From Quadrisphaera sp. RL12-1S (lineage in GTDB: Bacteria > Actinomycetota > Actinomycetes > Actinomycetales > Quadrisphaeraceae): DNA of 64,000 nt. The stretch is taken from the NCBI RefSeq assembly GCF_014270065.1, contig NZ_JACNME010000003.1, forward strand, positions 186,001 to 250,000, written 5' to 3'. Position 1 is the stretch's first letter. Every line of letters starts with the position of its first letter. A program made the translations under genes and the position numbers. Below the pieces are notes generated by a model. That model was given only the letters and a program-made list of their open reading frames with translations. It did no database searches and was not told where the DNA came from. Of the stretch, positions 8,510-17,723 are shown piece after piece.

Positions 8510-8520
8510 CCCCGCTCCGC

Positions 8521-8584
8521 GACGATCACGCACCCCCGCGCCACCACCCCGCGACGATCACGCGTCAGCGCGCCACCACCGCGG
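8521..8584 (+). repeat. Two tandem 32-bp repeats, plus orientation
   Basis: Copies at 8521-8552 and 8553-8584 both begin GACGATCACGC and contain CGCGCCACCACC. The same unit recurs inverted at 8775-8870 and once at 48225. Confidence 0.8.
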
Positions 8585-8640
8585 CTGCGCCGGGGCTTCG
8601 ACTCGTCAGCACCCGAAAGTCCGGTGGTGCGCGCCGTCTT

Positions 8641-8660
8641 CAGGTGACCGCGGTCACCTG
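8641..8660. repeat. Perfect 20-bp palindrome
   Basis: CAGGTGACCGCGGTCACCTG reads identically on both strands. It lies midway between the opposed 32-bp repeat groups and could be a protein-binding site or a cruciform. Confidence 0.85.
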
Positions 8661-8679
8661 GAGGTGCACTTCGCCAGGA

Positions 8680-8708
8680 AGTGACCTCGAGAACTGACCG
8701 AGGTCACT
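8680..8708. repeat. 10-bp inverted repeat with 9-base spacer
   Basis: AGTGACCTCG at 8680-8689 pairs perfectly with CGAGGTCACT at 8699-8708. It shares the GTGACC core of the palindrome 20 bases upstream. Confidence 0.8.
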
Positions 8709-8774
8709 CCCGGTGGCGGCCTCGGCCGGCCGCGAGGCCTGACGTCGAGGGTCCGCCGGCGAGGAGGTCGCACC

Positions 8775-8870
8775 GCGTGGACGTGGCGCGCAGGCGCATG
8801 ATCGTCACGAGGTAGAGGCGTGCAGGCGCATGATCGTCACGAGGTGGTGGCGTGCAGGCGCATGATCGTC
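8775..8870 (-). repeat. Three tandem 32-bp repeats, minus orientation
   Basis: Copies at 8775-8806, 8807-8838 and 8839-8870 are exactly 32 bases apart. Read on the minus strand each begins GACGATCATGCGCCTGC. They end 14 bases from the 3' end of the RecB-like gene. Confidence 0.85.
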
Positions 8871-8884
8871 GCGGAGGAGAGGGG

Positions 8885-9757
8885 TCAGGCGGGGTCCAGG
8901 GCGGCCCAGGGCTCGGCGGCGGGCACCGTCCGCTGACCGGTCGGGCACGAGGGCCGGAAGTCGCACCACGCGCACAGCGCGGACGGCGCGGTCGGGAACG
9001 CCTCGTCGGGGTCGGCCCCGGCGGCCAGCGCGGCCTCGGCGCGGACCGCGTCCGAGGCGATGGACTCCGCCCGCCGCACCACCCGCTCCAGGGAGGTGCT
9101 CGTGTGCTCGGCCGCCGCCACGGTCCCGGTGGGCACGTGGTGCAGCTCCACGCGGCGGCACCGCGTCCGCAGCGTCCGCCCGGTGGCCAGGGCGTAGAGG
9201 CCGAGCGCGAGGGAGGAGCGCGCGTCGTCGTCGTCCGGCGCTCTGCGGCCGAGCTTGTAGTCGACGACGACGGGCTCGTCGCCGTCGCCCTCGGGACGCG
9301 GCCGCCGGTCGATCCGGTCCACCCGGCCCGAGAACGCCAGGGCGGCGGTCGGGGTGCCGACCGTGCGCTCCACGCCCACGGGCTCGGCGCGCGGGTCGAG
9401 CCGGGCGGCGTAGGCCTCCACCGCCGCCTGCGCGCGCAGGCGCTGTGCCTGCGACTGCTCGGCGTCCCGGAAGCCGCCGCTGGCGGGCGTCGGCCACGCG
9501 GTCCACGCCTGCGCCACCAGCTCCGCGGCCCGCTCCGGCGTGCGCTGCTCCAGCGGCTGGTCCCACCAGCGCGCCAGCGCGGTGTGCACGGCCGCCCCGA
9601 CGCTCGTGTGCGCGAACGCCCCGCCGCGCTGCGGGGTCGGCCTGTCGAGGTAGGTGAACCGGTAGCGGCGCGGGCAGTCCTCGAAGGTGGTGAGCTTGGT
9701 GGGCGTGCAGCGGAACAGCCGCACCGGCATGCCCGGCAGCTGCTGCTGCTCGCTCAC
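8885..9757 (-). CDS. RecB-family PD-(D/E)XK nuclease with probable Fe-S cluster
   Basis: The 290-residue protein has the PDDEXK_1 layout of RecB/AddB/Cas4-type nucleases. The N-terminal FEDCPRRYRFTYLDR gives the first cluster Cys. The nuclease core is VDRIDRRP followed by VVVDYKLGR (D..DYK). The C-terminal CAWCDFRPSC supplies three more Cys, so a 4Fe-4S staple is likely. Such stand-alone nucleases act in DNA repair or processing. The GTG at 9757 overlaps the stop of the upstream PHP gene by four bases (GTGA), so the two are translationally coupled and may act on the same substrate. Confidence 0.85.
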   Translation of the reverse strand: MSEQQQLPGMPVRLFRCTPTKLTTFEDCPRRYRFTYLDRPTPQRGGAFAHTSVGAAVHTALARWWDQPLEQRTPERAAELVAQAWTAWPTPASGGFRDAEQSQAQRLRAQAAVEAYAARLDPRAEPVGVERTVGTPTAALAFSGRVDRIDRRPRPEGDGDEPVVVDYKLGRRAPDDDDARSSLALGLYALATGRTLRTRCRRVELHHVPTGTVAAAEHTSTSLERVVRRAESIASDAVRAEAALAAGADPDEAFPTAPSALCAWCDFRPSCPTGQRTVPAAEPWAALDPA

Positions 9758-10614
9758 GGCAGCGCCTTGAGGGTGCCCACCGGATCCACCCCGCGCCCCT
9801 CGGCGAGGATCCGCTGCAGGGATTCCGGCGAGGTGGTGTTCTCCGCGAGGCGGTTCTGCTTGCCGGTGCCGTGGTAGTCGCTGGAGCCCGTGGTCAGCAG
9901 GTCGTGGGCCTTCGCGAAGTCCCGCAGCCACGCCTTGGCGTCCTCGGTGTGGTCGCGGTGGTCGACCTCCACCCCGGCCAGGCCCGCCGCGACCATCTCC
10001 TCCAGCACGTCCTCCCCCACCACCTTGCCGCGCGCCGACGCCAGCGCGTGGGCGATGACCGGCACCCCGCCGGCGGCCCGCACCCGCTGCACCGCCTCGA
10101 CGGGGTGCGGCGCGCCGTGGTGCACCACGTAGGGCGAGCCGTCGGCCAGCAGCCCCGCGAACGCCTCGTCCCGGTCGGCCACCACCCCGGCGGCCACCAG
10201 CGCGTCCGCGACGTGCGGCCGGCCGACGGTCGCCCCGTGCGCCGCCTGCGCCAGCACGTCGTCCCAGGTGATCGGGAAGTCTCGCCCGAGCAGCTCGGCC
10301 ATGGTGCGGGCGCGGCTGAACCGGATGTCGCGGGAGGTGGCGAGCGTCTGCGCGAGCTCGGGCTCCTGCGGGTCGTGCAGGTAGCTGAGCAGGTGGACGG
10401 TGACGCCGCGGACCCGGCACGACACCTCCGCACCGGGCAGGAGCAGCACGCCGCAGCGCTCCGCCTGCCGACCCGCGCGGGCCCACCCGGAGGTGGTGTC
10501 GTGGTCGGTGATGGCCATCGCCCGCACTCCCGCGTCCGCCGCGGCGCTGACGAGCCCGGCGGGGTCGTCCGTGCCGTCCGAGGCGGTCGAGTGGGTGTGC
10601 AGGTCGATGAGCAC
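9754..10614 (-). CDS. PHP-domain phosphoesterase
   Basis: The 286-residue protein starts with LIDLHTHSTASDGTDDP, the HxH metal motif of PHP enzymes. It continues with AITDHDT, PGAEVSCR, an internal H in IAHALASAR, and GSSDYHG near the C-terminus; together these are the polynuclear metal ligands. The family hydrolyses phosphodiesters or phosphomonoesters; the closest characterised members are nucleoside 3',5'-bisphosphate phosphatases and 5'-3' exoribonucleases, so a nucleotide or short RNA substrate is likely. The GTG at 10614 has TAGGCT six bases upstream, a leaderless promoter. It overlaps the nuclease gene downstream by four bases. Confidence 0.88.
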   Translation of the reverse strand: MLIDLHTHSTASDGTDDPAGLVSAAADAGVRAMAITDHDTTSGWARAGRQAERCGVLLLPGAEVSCRVRGVTVHLLSYLHDPQEPELAQTLATSRDIRFSRARTMAELLGRDFPITWDDVLAQAAHGATVGRPHVADALVAAGVVADRDEAFAGLLADGSPYVVHHGAPHPVEAVQRVRAAGGVPVIAHALASARGKVVGEDVLEEMVAAGLAGVEVDHRDHTEDAKAWLRDFAKAHDLLTTGSSDYHGTGKQNRLAENTTSPESLQRILAEGRGVDPVGTLKALP

Positions 10615-10620
10615 CCCGGA

Positions 10621-10626
10621 AGCCTA
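10621..10626 (-). promoter_or_regulatory. -10 box (TAGGCT) of a leaderless promoter for the PHP-nuclease operon
   Basis: TAGGCT ends six bases before the GTG at 10614 and no ribosome binding site is present. Confidence 0.5.
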
Positions 10627-10676
10627 GGTCGCGCCGGCGACCTCGACCGCCCGAGGACCTGACGACCAGCGCGGGC

Positions 10677-12263
<1,587 letters not shown>

Positions 12264-12528
12264 GGAACCCCCCTCGCGGCGCCACCACGTGCGGTGGACG
12301 TCAGCGGAGGTTCCAGCATGGGGGTGGACGAAGCGGGGCACAACCGACACGACGATGACCTCAGAGCGACGCCCAGGTGGCGCAGCGCGACCATGAGCCT
12401 GGTGACGGCCGGTCACGCACCGCGACCCCGTCGGCGGCCCCACCGGCTGAGCCGGGTCTGCGCGCCCCGCCCCAGGCGCACCTCGAGGGCCTGGACCGGG
12501 CCCGGACGCGCGGTGGGAGGATCGGGGC
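12264..12528. other. Divergent intergenic region between transglycosylase and pepP
   Basis: These 265 bases must hold the promoter and leader of the transglycosylase gene and of pepP. No promoter or riboswitch could be assigned with confidence; both genes have good ribosome binding sites. Confidence 0.5.
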
Positions 12529-14190
12529 ATGAGCGAGGCCACGAGCACCGCCGAGACCGTCGACCGTCCCCTCGTCGAGGTCGCCTCCCCGCAGGCCCCT
12601 GGCACGCCGGTCACCCCTGGCACCCCGGACGCGCCGACCGGAGCGGTGGAGCCGGAGGCCGGGGAGGGTGCGGGGCCCGGCGAGGCGCAGCGGCTGGCCG
12701 AGCGCGGGTCCAACCGCAGCCAGCGCCCCACGTCGCAGGCGTTCCGCGACTTCATCGCCGGGGGCTGGGCCCCCCGTCCCGCTCCCCCGGAGCGGCTGGC
12801 CGCCGCCCCGTGGGCCGCGGCGCGCCGGGAGCGCATCAGCGCCCGGTTCCCCGGGGACCGTCTGGTGCTGCCGGCCGGGCCGCTCAAGGTGCGCAGCAAC
12901 GACACCGACTACCGCTTCCGCCCGCACTCGGCGTTCGCGCACCTCACCGGCCTGGGGGCTGACCGCGAGCCCGACGCCGTGCTCGTGCTGGAGCCTCGCG
13001 GTGACGGCGGGCACGAGGCCCAGCTGTTCTTCCGGCCCCGGGCCGAGCGCACCACCGACGAGTTCTGGGCGGATGCCCGGTACGGGGAGTTCTGGGTGGG
13101 CGTGCGCCCGTCCCTGGAGGACGTCGAGGCCGAGCTGGGCCTGGCCTGCCGCCATGTGGAGGGGCTCACCGAGGCCCTCACCGGCCCCCTGCCGTCCCCG
13201 CGGGGCGTCGTGCGCGTCGTCCCCGACGCCGACCCGCAGGTGAGCGCCCTGGTCGAGGCCGGACGGCTCGCCGCGGACCCGTCCGCCCCCGCCGCTGGCG
13301 GCGCCGACGGCGAGCGGCCCGACCCCGACGCGGAGCTGGCGGAGGCGCTGTCCGAGCTGCGCCTGGTCAAGGACGCCTGGGAGGTCGAGCAGCTGCAGGA
13401 GGCGGTGGCCGCCACCGTGGCCGGCTTCGCCGACGTCGCCCGCTCGCTGCGCGCCGCGGTGCGCCACGAGCGCGGCGAGCGCGTGGTGGAGAGCGCCTTC
13501 GAAGGCGTCGCGCGCCGGGAGGGCAACGGCGTCGGCTACGAGACCATCGCGGCGGCCGGGCCCCACGCCTGCACGCTGCACTGGATCCGCAACGACGGTC
13601 CGGTGCGCCCGGGCCAGCTGGTGCTCGTCGACGCCGGCGTCGAGGCGAGCTCGCTGTACACCGCCGACGTGACGCGCACGCTCCCGGTGGACGGACGCTT
13701 CTCCCCGCCGCAGCGGCGCGTCTACCAGGCGGTGCTCGACGCCGCCGACGCCGCCTTCGCCGTCGCCCGTCCCGGCTCGAAGTTCCGCGACCTGCACGCC
13801 GCCGCCATGGAGGTCGTCGCGGCGCGGCTGGAGGAGTGGGGGCTGCTGCCGGTGAGCGCCGCGGAGGCGCTGGACCCGGAGACCGGCGGGCAGCACCGCC
13901 GGTGGATGGTGCACGGCACGTCCCACCACCTGGGCCTGGACGTCCACGACTGCGCCCAGGCGCGCCGCGAGATGTACCTCGACGCCGAGCTGGTGCCCGG
14001 CATGGTCTTCACCATCGAGCCGGGCCTGTACTTCAAGGCCGACGACCTGCTGGTCCCCGACGAGCTGCGCGGCATCGGCGTGCGCATCGAGGACGACGTG
14101 CTGGTCACCGAGGACGGGTGCGTCAACCTGTCCGCCGCGCTGCCGCGCCGCCCCGCCGACGTCGAGAGCTGGATGGCCTCCCTGCGCTGA
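12529..14190 (+). CDS. pepP: Xaa-Pro aminopeptidase (aminopeptidase P, M24B)
   Basis: The 553-residue enzyme removes N-terminal residues that precede proline. After a disordered ~60-residue extension comes the AMP_N domain (DTDYRFRPHSAFAHLTGL). The pita-bread M24 domain follows, with dimetal ligands in LVDAGVE, ADVTRTLPV, HGTSHHLGLDVHD, FTIEPGLY and GVRIEDDVLVT. These supply the expected Asp-Asp-His-Glu-Glu set and the substrate-site His in HHLG. The ATG at 12529 has GGGAGG eight bases upstream. The N-terminal extension (PGTPVTPGTPDAPTG) is unusual in length compared with E. coli PepP (about 440 residues). Confidence 0.92.
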   Translation: MSEATSTAETVDRPLVEVASPQAPGTPVTPGTPDAPTGAVEPEAGEGAGPGEAQRLAERGSNRSQRPTSQAFRDFIAGGWAPRPAPPERLAAAPWAAARRERISARFPGDRLVLPAGPLKVRSNDTDYRFRPHSAFAHLTGLGADREPDAVLVLEPRGDGGHEAQLFFRPRAERTTDEFWADARYGEFWVGVRPSLEDVEAELGLACRHVEGLTEALTGPLPSPRGVVRVVPDADPQVSALVEAGRLAADPSAPAAGGADGERPDPDAELAEALSELRLVKDAWEVEQLQEAVAATVAGFADVARSLRAAVRHERGERVVESAFEGVARREGNGVGYETIAAAGPHACTLHWIRNDGPVRPGQLVLVDAGVEASSLYTADVTRTLPVDGRFSPPQRRVYQAVLDAADAAFAVARPGSKFRDLHAAAMEVVAARLEEWGLLPVSAAEALDPETGGQHRRWMVHGTSHHLGLDVHDCAQARREMYLDAELVPGMVFTIEPGLYFKADDLLVPDELRGIGVRIEDDVLVTEDGCVNLSAALPRRPADVESWMASLR

Positions 14191-14204
14191 GCGCCGCTCG
14201 CGCG

Positions 14205-14249
14205 ACGAGGCCCGTCGTCGTCCTGGTCCAGGACGACGACGGGCCTCGT
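14205..14249. terminator. Near-perfect 45-base palindrome between convergent genes
   Basis: The arms 14205-14226 and 14228-14249 are perfect 22-base complements around a single T. The RNA from either strand would fold into a long hairpin 15 bases after the pepP stop and 21 bases from the end of the stress-protein gene, consistent with bidirectional termination. Confidence 0.8.
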
Positions 14250-14269
14250 GCGTCAGGCGGGGCCGCGGC

Positions 14270-14788
14270 TCAGAGCTGGCCGGTCTCCCGCTGGAGCGGC
14301 CGGACGCCCTCCAGGCCCTCGAGCATCCGCCGGGCGCGACCAGCCTCCTGGTCCGCGCAGATGACGGAGTAGCGGGACGCGAGGATGGCGTTCACCGACG
14401 TGAAGTCGCGCCGGCCGCCCGTGAGCGCGTAGCTGATGACGCCGAAGAGCATCCCGGAGCCCGCGCCGATGAGCACCGCGGCCAGCCACACGTTCAGACC
14501 GCTGCCCCCCACGAAGAGCGTGAGCAGCAGGCCCAGGAACAGGCCGAACCACAGGCCCGACGCCGCCCCCGCGAGCGCGGCCCGGGCGTACGTCAGGCGG
14601 CCCGTGACGCGCTCGACGCTGCGCAGGTCGCTGCCGACGATGCTCACCAGCTGCACCGGGAACCCCTCGTCGGAGAGGTGGTCGACCGCCTTCTGCGCCT
14701 CGAGGTAGGTGGCGTAGGTGGCGATCTCGGAGCCGGTGGGCAGCGTGATGCCCCCGCGGACGCGGGGCTGCGGCGACCCTGCTGTCAC
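14270..14788 (-). CDS. General stress protein with YflT-like domain and two membrane segments
   Basis: The 172-residue protein begins with a short soluble domain (EIATYATYLEAQKAVDHL, VQLVSIVGSDLRSVERVTG) matching the general stress protein 17M/YflT-type domain. Two glycine-rich membrane helices follow at about residues 70-91 and 99-120 (LWFGLFLGLLLTLFVGG; VLIGAGSGMLFGVISYAL). A short tail ends the protein. The function is unknown. The GTG at 14788 overlaps the dps stop by four bases (GTGA), so it is translated together with Dps, which supports a stress role. Confidence 0.8.
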   Translation of the reverse strand: MTAGSPQPRVRGGITLPTGSEIATYATYLEAQKAVDHLSDEGFPVQLVSIVGSDLRSVERVTGRLTYARAALAGAASGLWFGLFLGLLLTLFVGGSGLNVWLAAVLIGAGSGMLFGVISYALTGGRRDFTSVNAILASRYSVICADQEAGRARRMLEGLEGVRPLQRETGQL

Positions 14789-15351
14789 ACGGACTCCTCG
14801 GTACCGGCCTCGGCGAGCTCAGCCGCCTCGACCTCGCTGGTGGCGCCGGTGGTGGAGAGCTCGCCGCCGGCGTTCTCCAGGTGCGCCCGCACGAACCAGT
14901 GGTACTGCTCGAGCTGGCCGGACTGGCCGATGAGCAGGTCCTCGGTGATCGGGTCGACCTCTCCGGTGGCCTCGATGGCCTCGCGGTGGCTGGAGATGAC
15001 GCCCGAGTACACGAGGTCCAGGGCGCCGAGGTGCTCGATGGCGCCGGCGCGGCCGATGGAGTACTCGTTCCAGCTGCGGTTCTCCACGAGCGCGCCCGGG
15101 GTGCCCTTCGGCGACCCGCCGAGGGTGGCGATGCGCTCGGCGACCTCGTCGGCGTACTCGCGGACGGTGTCGACCTGGGGGTCGAGCATCTCGTGCACGG
15201 CGATGAAGTGCGGGCCCACCACGTTCCAGTGGACGTGCTTGAGGGTCAGGTGGAGGTCGTTGAGGGCGTACAGCCGGTCCTGCAGGATCTCGGCGACCTT
15301 CGCGGAGTCGCCCTCGCCCATGCCGGGCACGCCGTAGTGGTTGGAAGCCAT
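14785..15351 (-). CDS. dps: Dps-family DNA-binding ferritin
   Basis: The 188-residue protein has the Dps ferroxidase signature LHLTLKHVHWNVVGPHF (His39/His41 region), followed by DPQVDTVREYADEVAERIATLGG carrying the paired acidic ligands. Dodecameric Dps proteins oxidise and store iron and protect DNA in stress and stationary phase. The C-terminal ~25 residues are acidic and disordered. TAGCGT lies six bases before the ATG at 15351 and there is no ribosome binding site, so the mRNA is probably leaderless. The stress-protein gene follows with a four-base overlap. Confidence 0.93.
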   Translation of the reverse strand: MASNHYGVPGMGEGDSAKVAEILQDRLYALNDLHLTLKHVHWNVVGPHFIAVHEMLDPQVDTVREYADEVAERIATLGGSPKGTPGALVENRSWNEYSIGRAGAIEHLGALDLVYSGVISSHREAIEATGEVDPITEDLLIGQSGQLEQYHWFVRAHLENAGGELSTTGATSEVEAAELAEAGTEESV

Positions 15352-15357
15352 GCCGCC

Positions 15358-15363
15358 ACGCTA
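15358..15363 (-). promoter_or_regulatory. -10 box (TAGCGT) of a leaderless promoter for dps
   Basis: TAGCGT ends six bases upstream of the dps ATG at 15351. Confidence 0.5.
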
Positions 15364-15481
15364 GATCGGCGGGCCCACCTGCGCCCGTCGGCGCTCGGCC
15401 GGCCGGGAGCACCCCCTGCCCGCGCGTCCCGCCGTCCCCCGGGCGGGTGCGCGGTCCCGGGGAACGCCCAGCGAGCGCCGC

Positions 15482-15487
15482 TACGCT
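15482..15487 (+). promoter_or_regulatory. -10 box (TACGCT) of a leaderless promoter
   Basis: TACGCT ends eight bases before the GTG at 15496 of the PRC/MgtE-N/CBS gene; no ribosome binding site is present. Confidence 0.5.
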
Positions 15488-15495
15488 CGGTGCAC

Positions 15496-16887
15496 GTGAG
15501 CGGCGCACCGTCCCGGGTCTTCGTCGCGCGCCTGGCCGGGCTGCCGGTCTTCGACCCCGTGGGCGACCGCGTGGGACGGGTGCGCGACGTCGTCGTCGTC
15601 CCGAGGGCCGCCCGTCGCCCGCGAGCCGTCGGCCTGGTGGTGGAGGTGCCCGGCAAGAAGCGCATCTTCGTGCCCATGACACGCGTGACCAGCATGGACA
15701 CCGGCCAGGTCATCACCACCGGGGTGCTCAACGTGCGGCGCTTCGAGCAGCGCGAGGCCGAGGTGCTCGTCATCACCGACCTCTTCGACCGCGAGGTGGT
15801 CCTCAACGGCGCCGCGGCGAAGGCGGTGCACGGCGGCGACGTCGACGGGCCCGTGGAGGGCTTCGTGGAGGACGTCGCCCTGGAGCAGGCGCGCTCGCGC
15901 GACTGGGAGGTGGGCCGGCTGTTCGTCCGCGAGGCGGGCAAGGCCGGCAAGAAGAAGGGGCTGCGCCGCAAGGGCTCCACGGCCCTCATCGACGTGCACG
16001 ACGCCGCGGGCCTGTTCGGCACCCCCCAGGAGCAGGGCGCCACGCTGCTGGCTGCCTCCCTGGAGGAGATGAAGCCGGCCGACATCGCCGACCTCCTGCA
16101 CGACATGCCGCTGAAGCGGAGGGTGGAGCTCGCCTCCGAGCTGGACGACGAGCGCCTCGCCGACGTCGTCCAGGAGCTCCCCGACGACGACCAGGTGCAG
16201 ATCCTGTCCGCGCTGGGCCGCGAGCGCGCCGCCGACGTGCTCGAGGCGATGGAGCCCGACGACGCCGCCGACCTCCTCAACGAGCTGTCCGAGGAGGCCG
16301 CGGAGCAGCTGCTGGGCCTCATGGAGCCGGAGGACGCGCGCGACGTGCGCCGCCTGCTCGCCTACGAGGAGGACACCGCCGGCGGCCTCATGACCACCGA
16401 GCCCGTGGTCATGGGCCCGGAGGCGACAGTCGCCCAGGCGCTGGCCACGGTGCGCCGCACGGAGGTCCCCTACACGCTCGCGGCCGCGGTCTTCGTGGTG
16501 CGCCCGCCCACGGAGACCCCGACGGGCCGCCTGCTCGGCGTGGTGCACCTGCAGCGGCTGCTGCGCGAGCCCCCGCACGAGGCGATCGGCGGGCTGCTCG
16601 ACCGGGAGATCGAGCCGCTGGCCCCGGACACCCCGCTGGCGGTGGTGACCAGGCGCCTGGCCACGTACGACCTGGTGTCGCTGCCCGTCGCGGACCCGCA
16701 GGGCCGTCTGCTGGGCGCGGTGACCGTGGACGACGTGCTCGACCACCTGCTCCCCGACGACTGGCGCGAGGTGGACGAGGAGGCCGTCGAGCCCCGGGCG
16801 GAGCTGGAGACGGTGACCGGGCAGCTGCGGGCCGTGGACCCCGCGGCGCCGCGTCCGCGCGGCACGAAGGGAGCGGGTCGTGGCTGA
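15496..16887 (+). CDS. PRC-barrel / MgtE N-domain / CBS-pair protein without transport domain
   Basis: The 463-residue cytoplasmic protein combines PRC-barrel-like segments (VFVARLAGLPVFDPVGDRVG at the N-terminus), an MgtE-N superhelix (EEMKPADIADLLHDMP to EDARDVRRLLAYEEDTAGG), and two CBS motifs (LMTTEPVVM... and IEPLAPDTPLAVVTRRLATYDLVSLPV). This is the regulatory half of MgtE magnesium channels; the membrane half is absent, as in the mycobacterial Rv1232c type. It may sense Mg2+ or nucleotides and regulate a partner. The DUF1003 membrane protein downstream overlaps it by eight bases and is the obvious candidate partner. Confidence 0.85.
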   Translation: MSGAPSRVFVARLAGLPVFDPVGDRVGRVRDVVVVPRAARRPRAVGLVVEVPGKKRIFVPMTRVTSMDTGQVITTGVLNVRRFEQREAEVLVITDLFDREVVLNGAAAKAVHGGDVDGPVEGFVEDVALEQARSRDWEVGRLFVREAGKAGKKKGLRRKGSTALIDVHDAAGLFGTPQEQGATLLAASLEEMKPADIADLLHDMPLKRRVELASELDDERLADVVQELPDDDQVQILSALGRERAADVLEAMEPDDAADLLNELSEEAAEQLLGLMEPEDARDVRRLLAYEEDTAGGLMTTEPVVMGPEATVAQALATVRRTEVPYTLAAAVFVVRPPTETPTGRLLGVVHLQRLLREPPHEAIGGLLDREIEPLAPDTPLAVVTRRLATYDLVSLPVADPQGRLLGAVTVDDVLDHLLPDDWREVDEEAVEPRAELETVTGQLRAVDPAAPRPRGTKGAGRG

Positions 16888-17635
16888 GGAGCGCGAGGGC
16901 CGGCGGCGCGACAGCCTGGACCAGCCGCGCGAGGGCGGCCAGCGGCTGGCGCCGCGCGTGCCCCGGCTGGACCGGGAGCGCTTCGGGCGGCTGTCGGAGG
17001 CGTTCGCGCGGTTCATGGGGACGCCGCAGTTCATCCTCTACATGACGGTGTTCTGCGTGGCGTGGATCGCGTGGAACACGCTCGCGCCGGTCCCGCTGCA
17101 GTTCGACCCCAAGTCGCTGAACTACACGCTGCTGACGCTGATCCTGTCGCTGCAGGCGTCGTACGCGGCGCCGCTGATCCTCCTGGCGCAGAACCGCCAG
17201 GACGACCGGGACCGCGTGGGCCTGGAGCAGGACCGCCAGCGCGCCGAGCGCAACCTCGCCGACACCGAGTACCTCGCCCGCGAGGTCGCGGCCCTGCGCC
17301 TGGCGGTCAGCGAGGTGGCCACCCGCGACTTCGTGCGCTCCGAGCTGCGCTCGCTGCTGGCCGACCTGGAGCTGGTCACCGCCGAGGCGCTGCGCGGCGA
17401 CGACGAGGACGACGACGACGCCGAGCCCCGGCTGGACCGGCCGCTCGACCGCAGCCGGGAGAAGGCGCGGGAGAAGGCCCGCAAGCGCGAGCGGGCCCAG
17501 GCGCGGTCCGTCGAGCAGCCCGAGCAGCCCGAGCAGCCCGAGCAGCCCGATGAGCCCGGGCAGCCGCCGGAGCCGCTGGCGCCCGCGGCCGTCCAGGTGC
17601 CCGGGCAGCAGGTGCCCGCGACCACCGACCGCTGA
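16880..17635 (+). CDS. DUF1003 membrane protein
   Basis: The 251-residue protein has two membrane helices at about residues 50-70 (FILYMTVFCVAWIAWNTLAP) and 80-103 (LLTLILSLQASYAAPLILLA). The signature QNRQDDRDR is typical of DUF1003, followed by an amphipathic coiled-coil region. The charged tail contains a GAGCAGCCC tandem run that encodes PEQ repeats, plus a stretch of Asp residues. The GTG at 16880 lies inside the end of the upstream CBS gene, so the two are translationally coupled. The function is not established; pairing with a Mg2+-sensing domain suggests ion homeostasis. Confidence 0.82.
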   Translation: MAEEREGRRRDSLDQPREGGQRLAPRVPRLDRERFGRLSEAFARFMGTPQFILYMTVFCVAWIAWNTLAPVPLQFDPKSLNYTLLTLILSLQASYAAPLILLAQNRQDDRDRVGLEQDRQRAERNLADTEYLAREVAALRLAVSEVATRDFVRSELRSLLADLELVTAEALRGDDEDDDDAEPRLDRPLDRSREKAREKARKRERAQARSVEQPEQPEQPEQPDEPGQPPEPLAPAAVQVPGQQVPATTDR

Positions 17636-17723
17636 GCCGTCTCCCGGTCGGGGGGCGCCGTGATCGGCAAGAGCAGCAGGTCAGGGGCTCAACCGGGTTC
17701 CGGGGCGTGCCGATGGACCAGGG

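Larger units (their letters stand above)
8510..8884. other. Gene-free repeat-rich intergenic region between convergent genes
   Basis: These 375 bases carry no credible gene. They hold two 32-bp repeat copies in plus orientation, a perfect 20-bp palindrome, a 10-bp inverted repeat and three 32-bp copies in minus orientation, in that order. The flanking genes converge on it, so it may terminate transcription from both sides as well as house a repeat family. Confidence 0.75.

Noticed and set aside
8510-8884. A CRISPR-like array
   Set aside because: The 32-bp units are directly adjacent with no spacers, they occur in opposite orientation, and no cas genes are present.
12264-12528. A c-di-AMP (ydaO) riboswitch upstream of the lytic transglycosylase
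   Set aside because: Such switches often precede actinobacterial wall hydrolases, but I could not find the conserved core in these 265 bases.
17636-17723. A c-di-GMP riboswitch upstream of the PilB-like gene
   Set aside because: A TGCCGAT/ATCGGCA pair is present, but the conserved GEMM bases are not.
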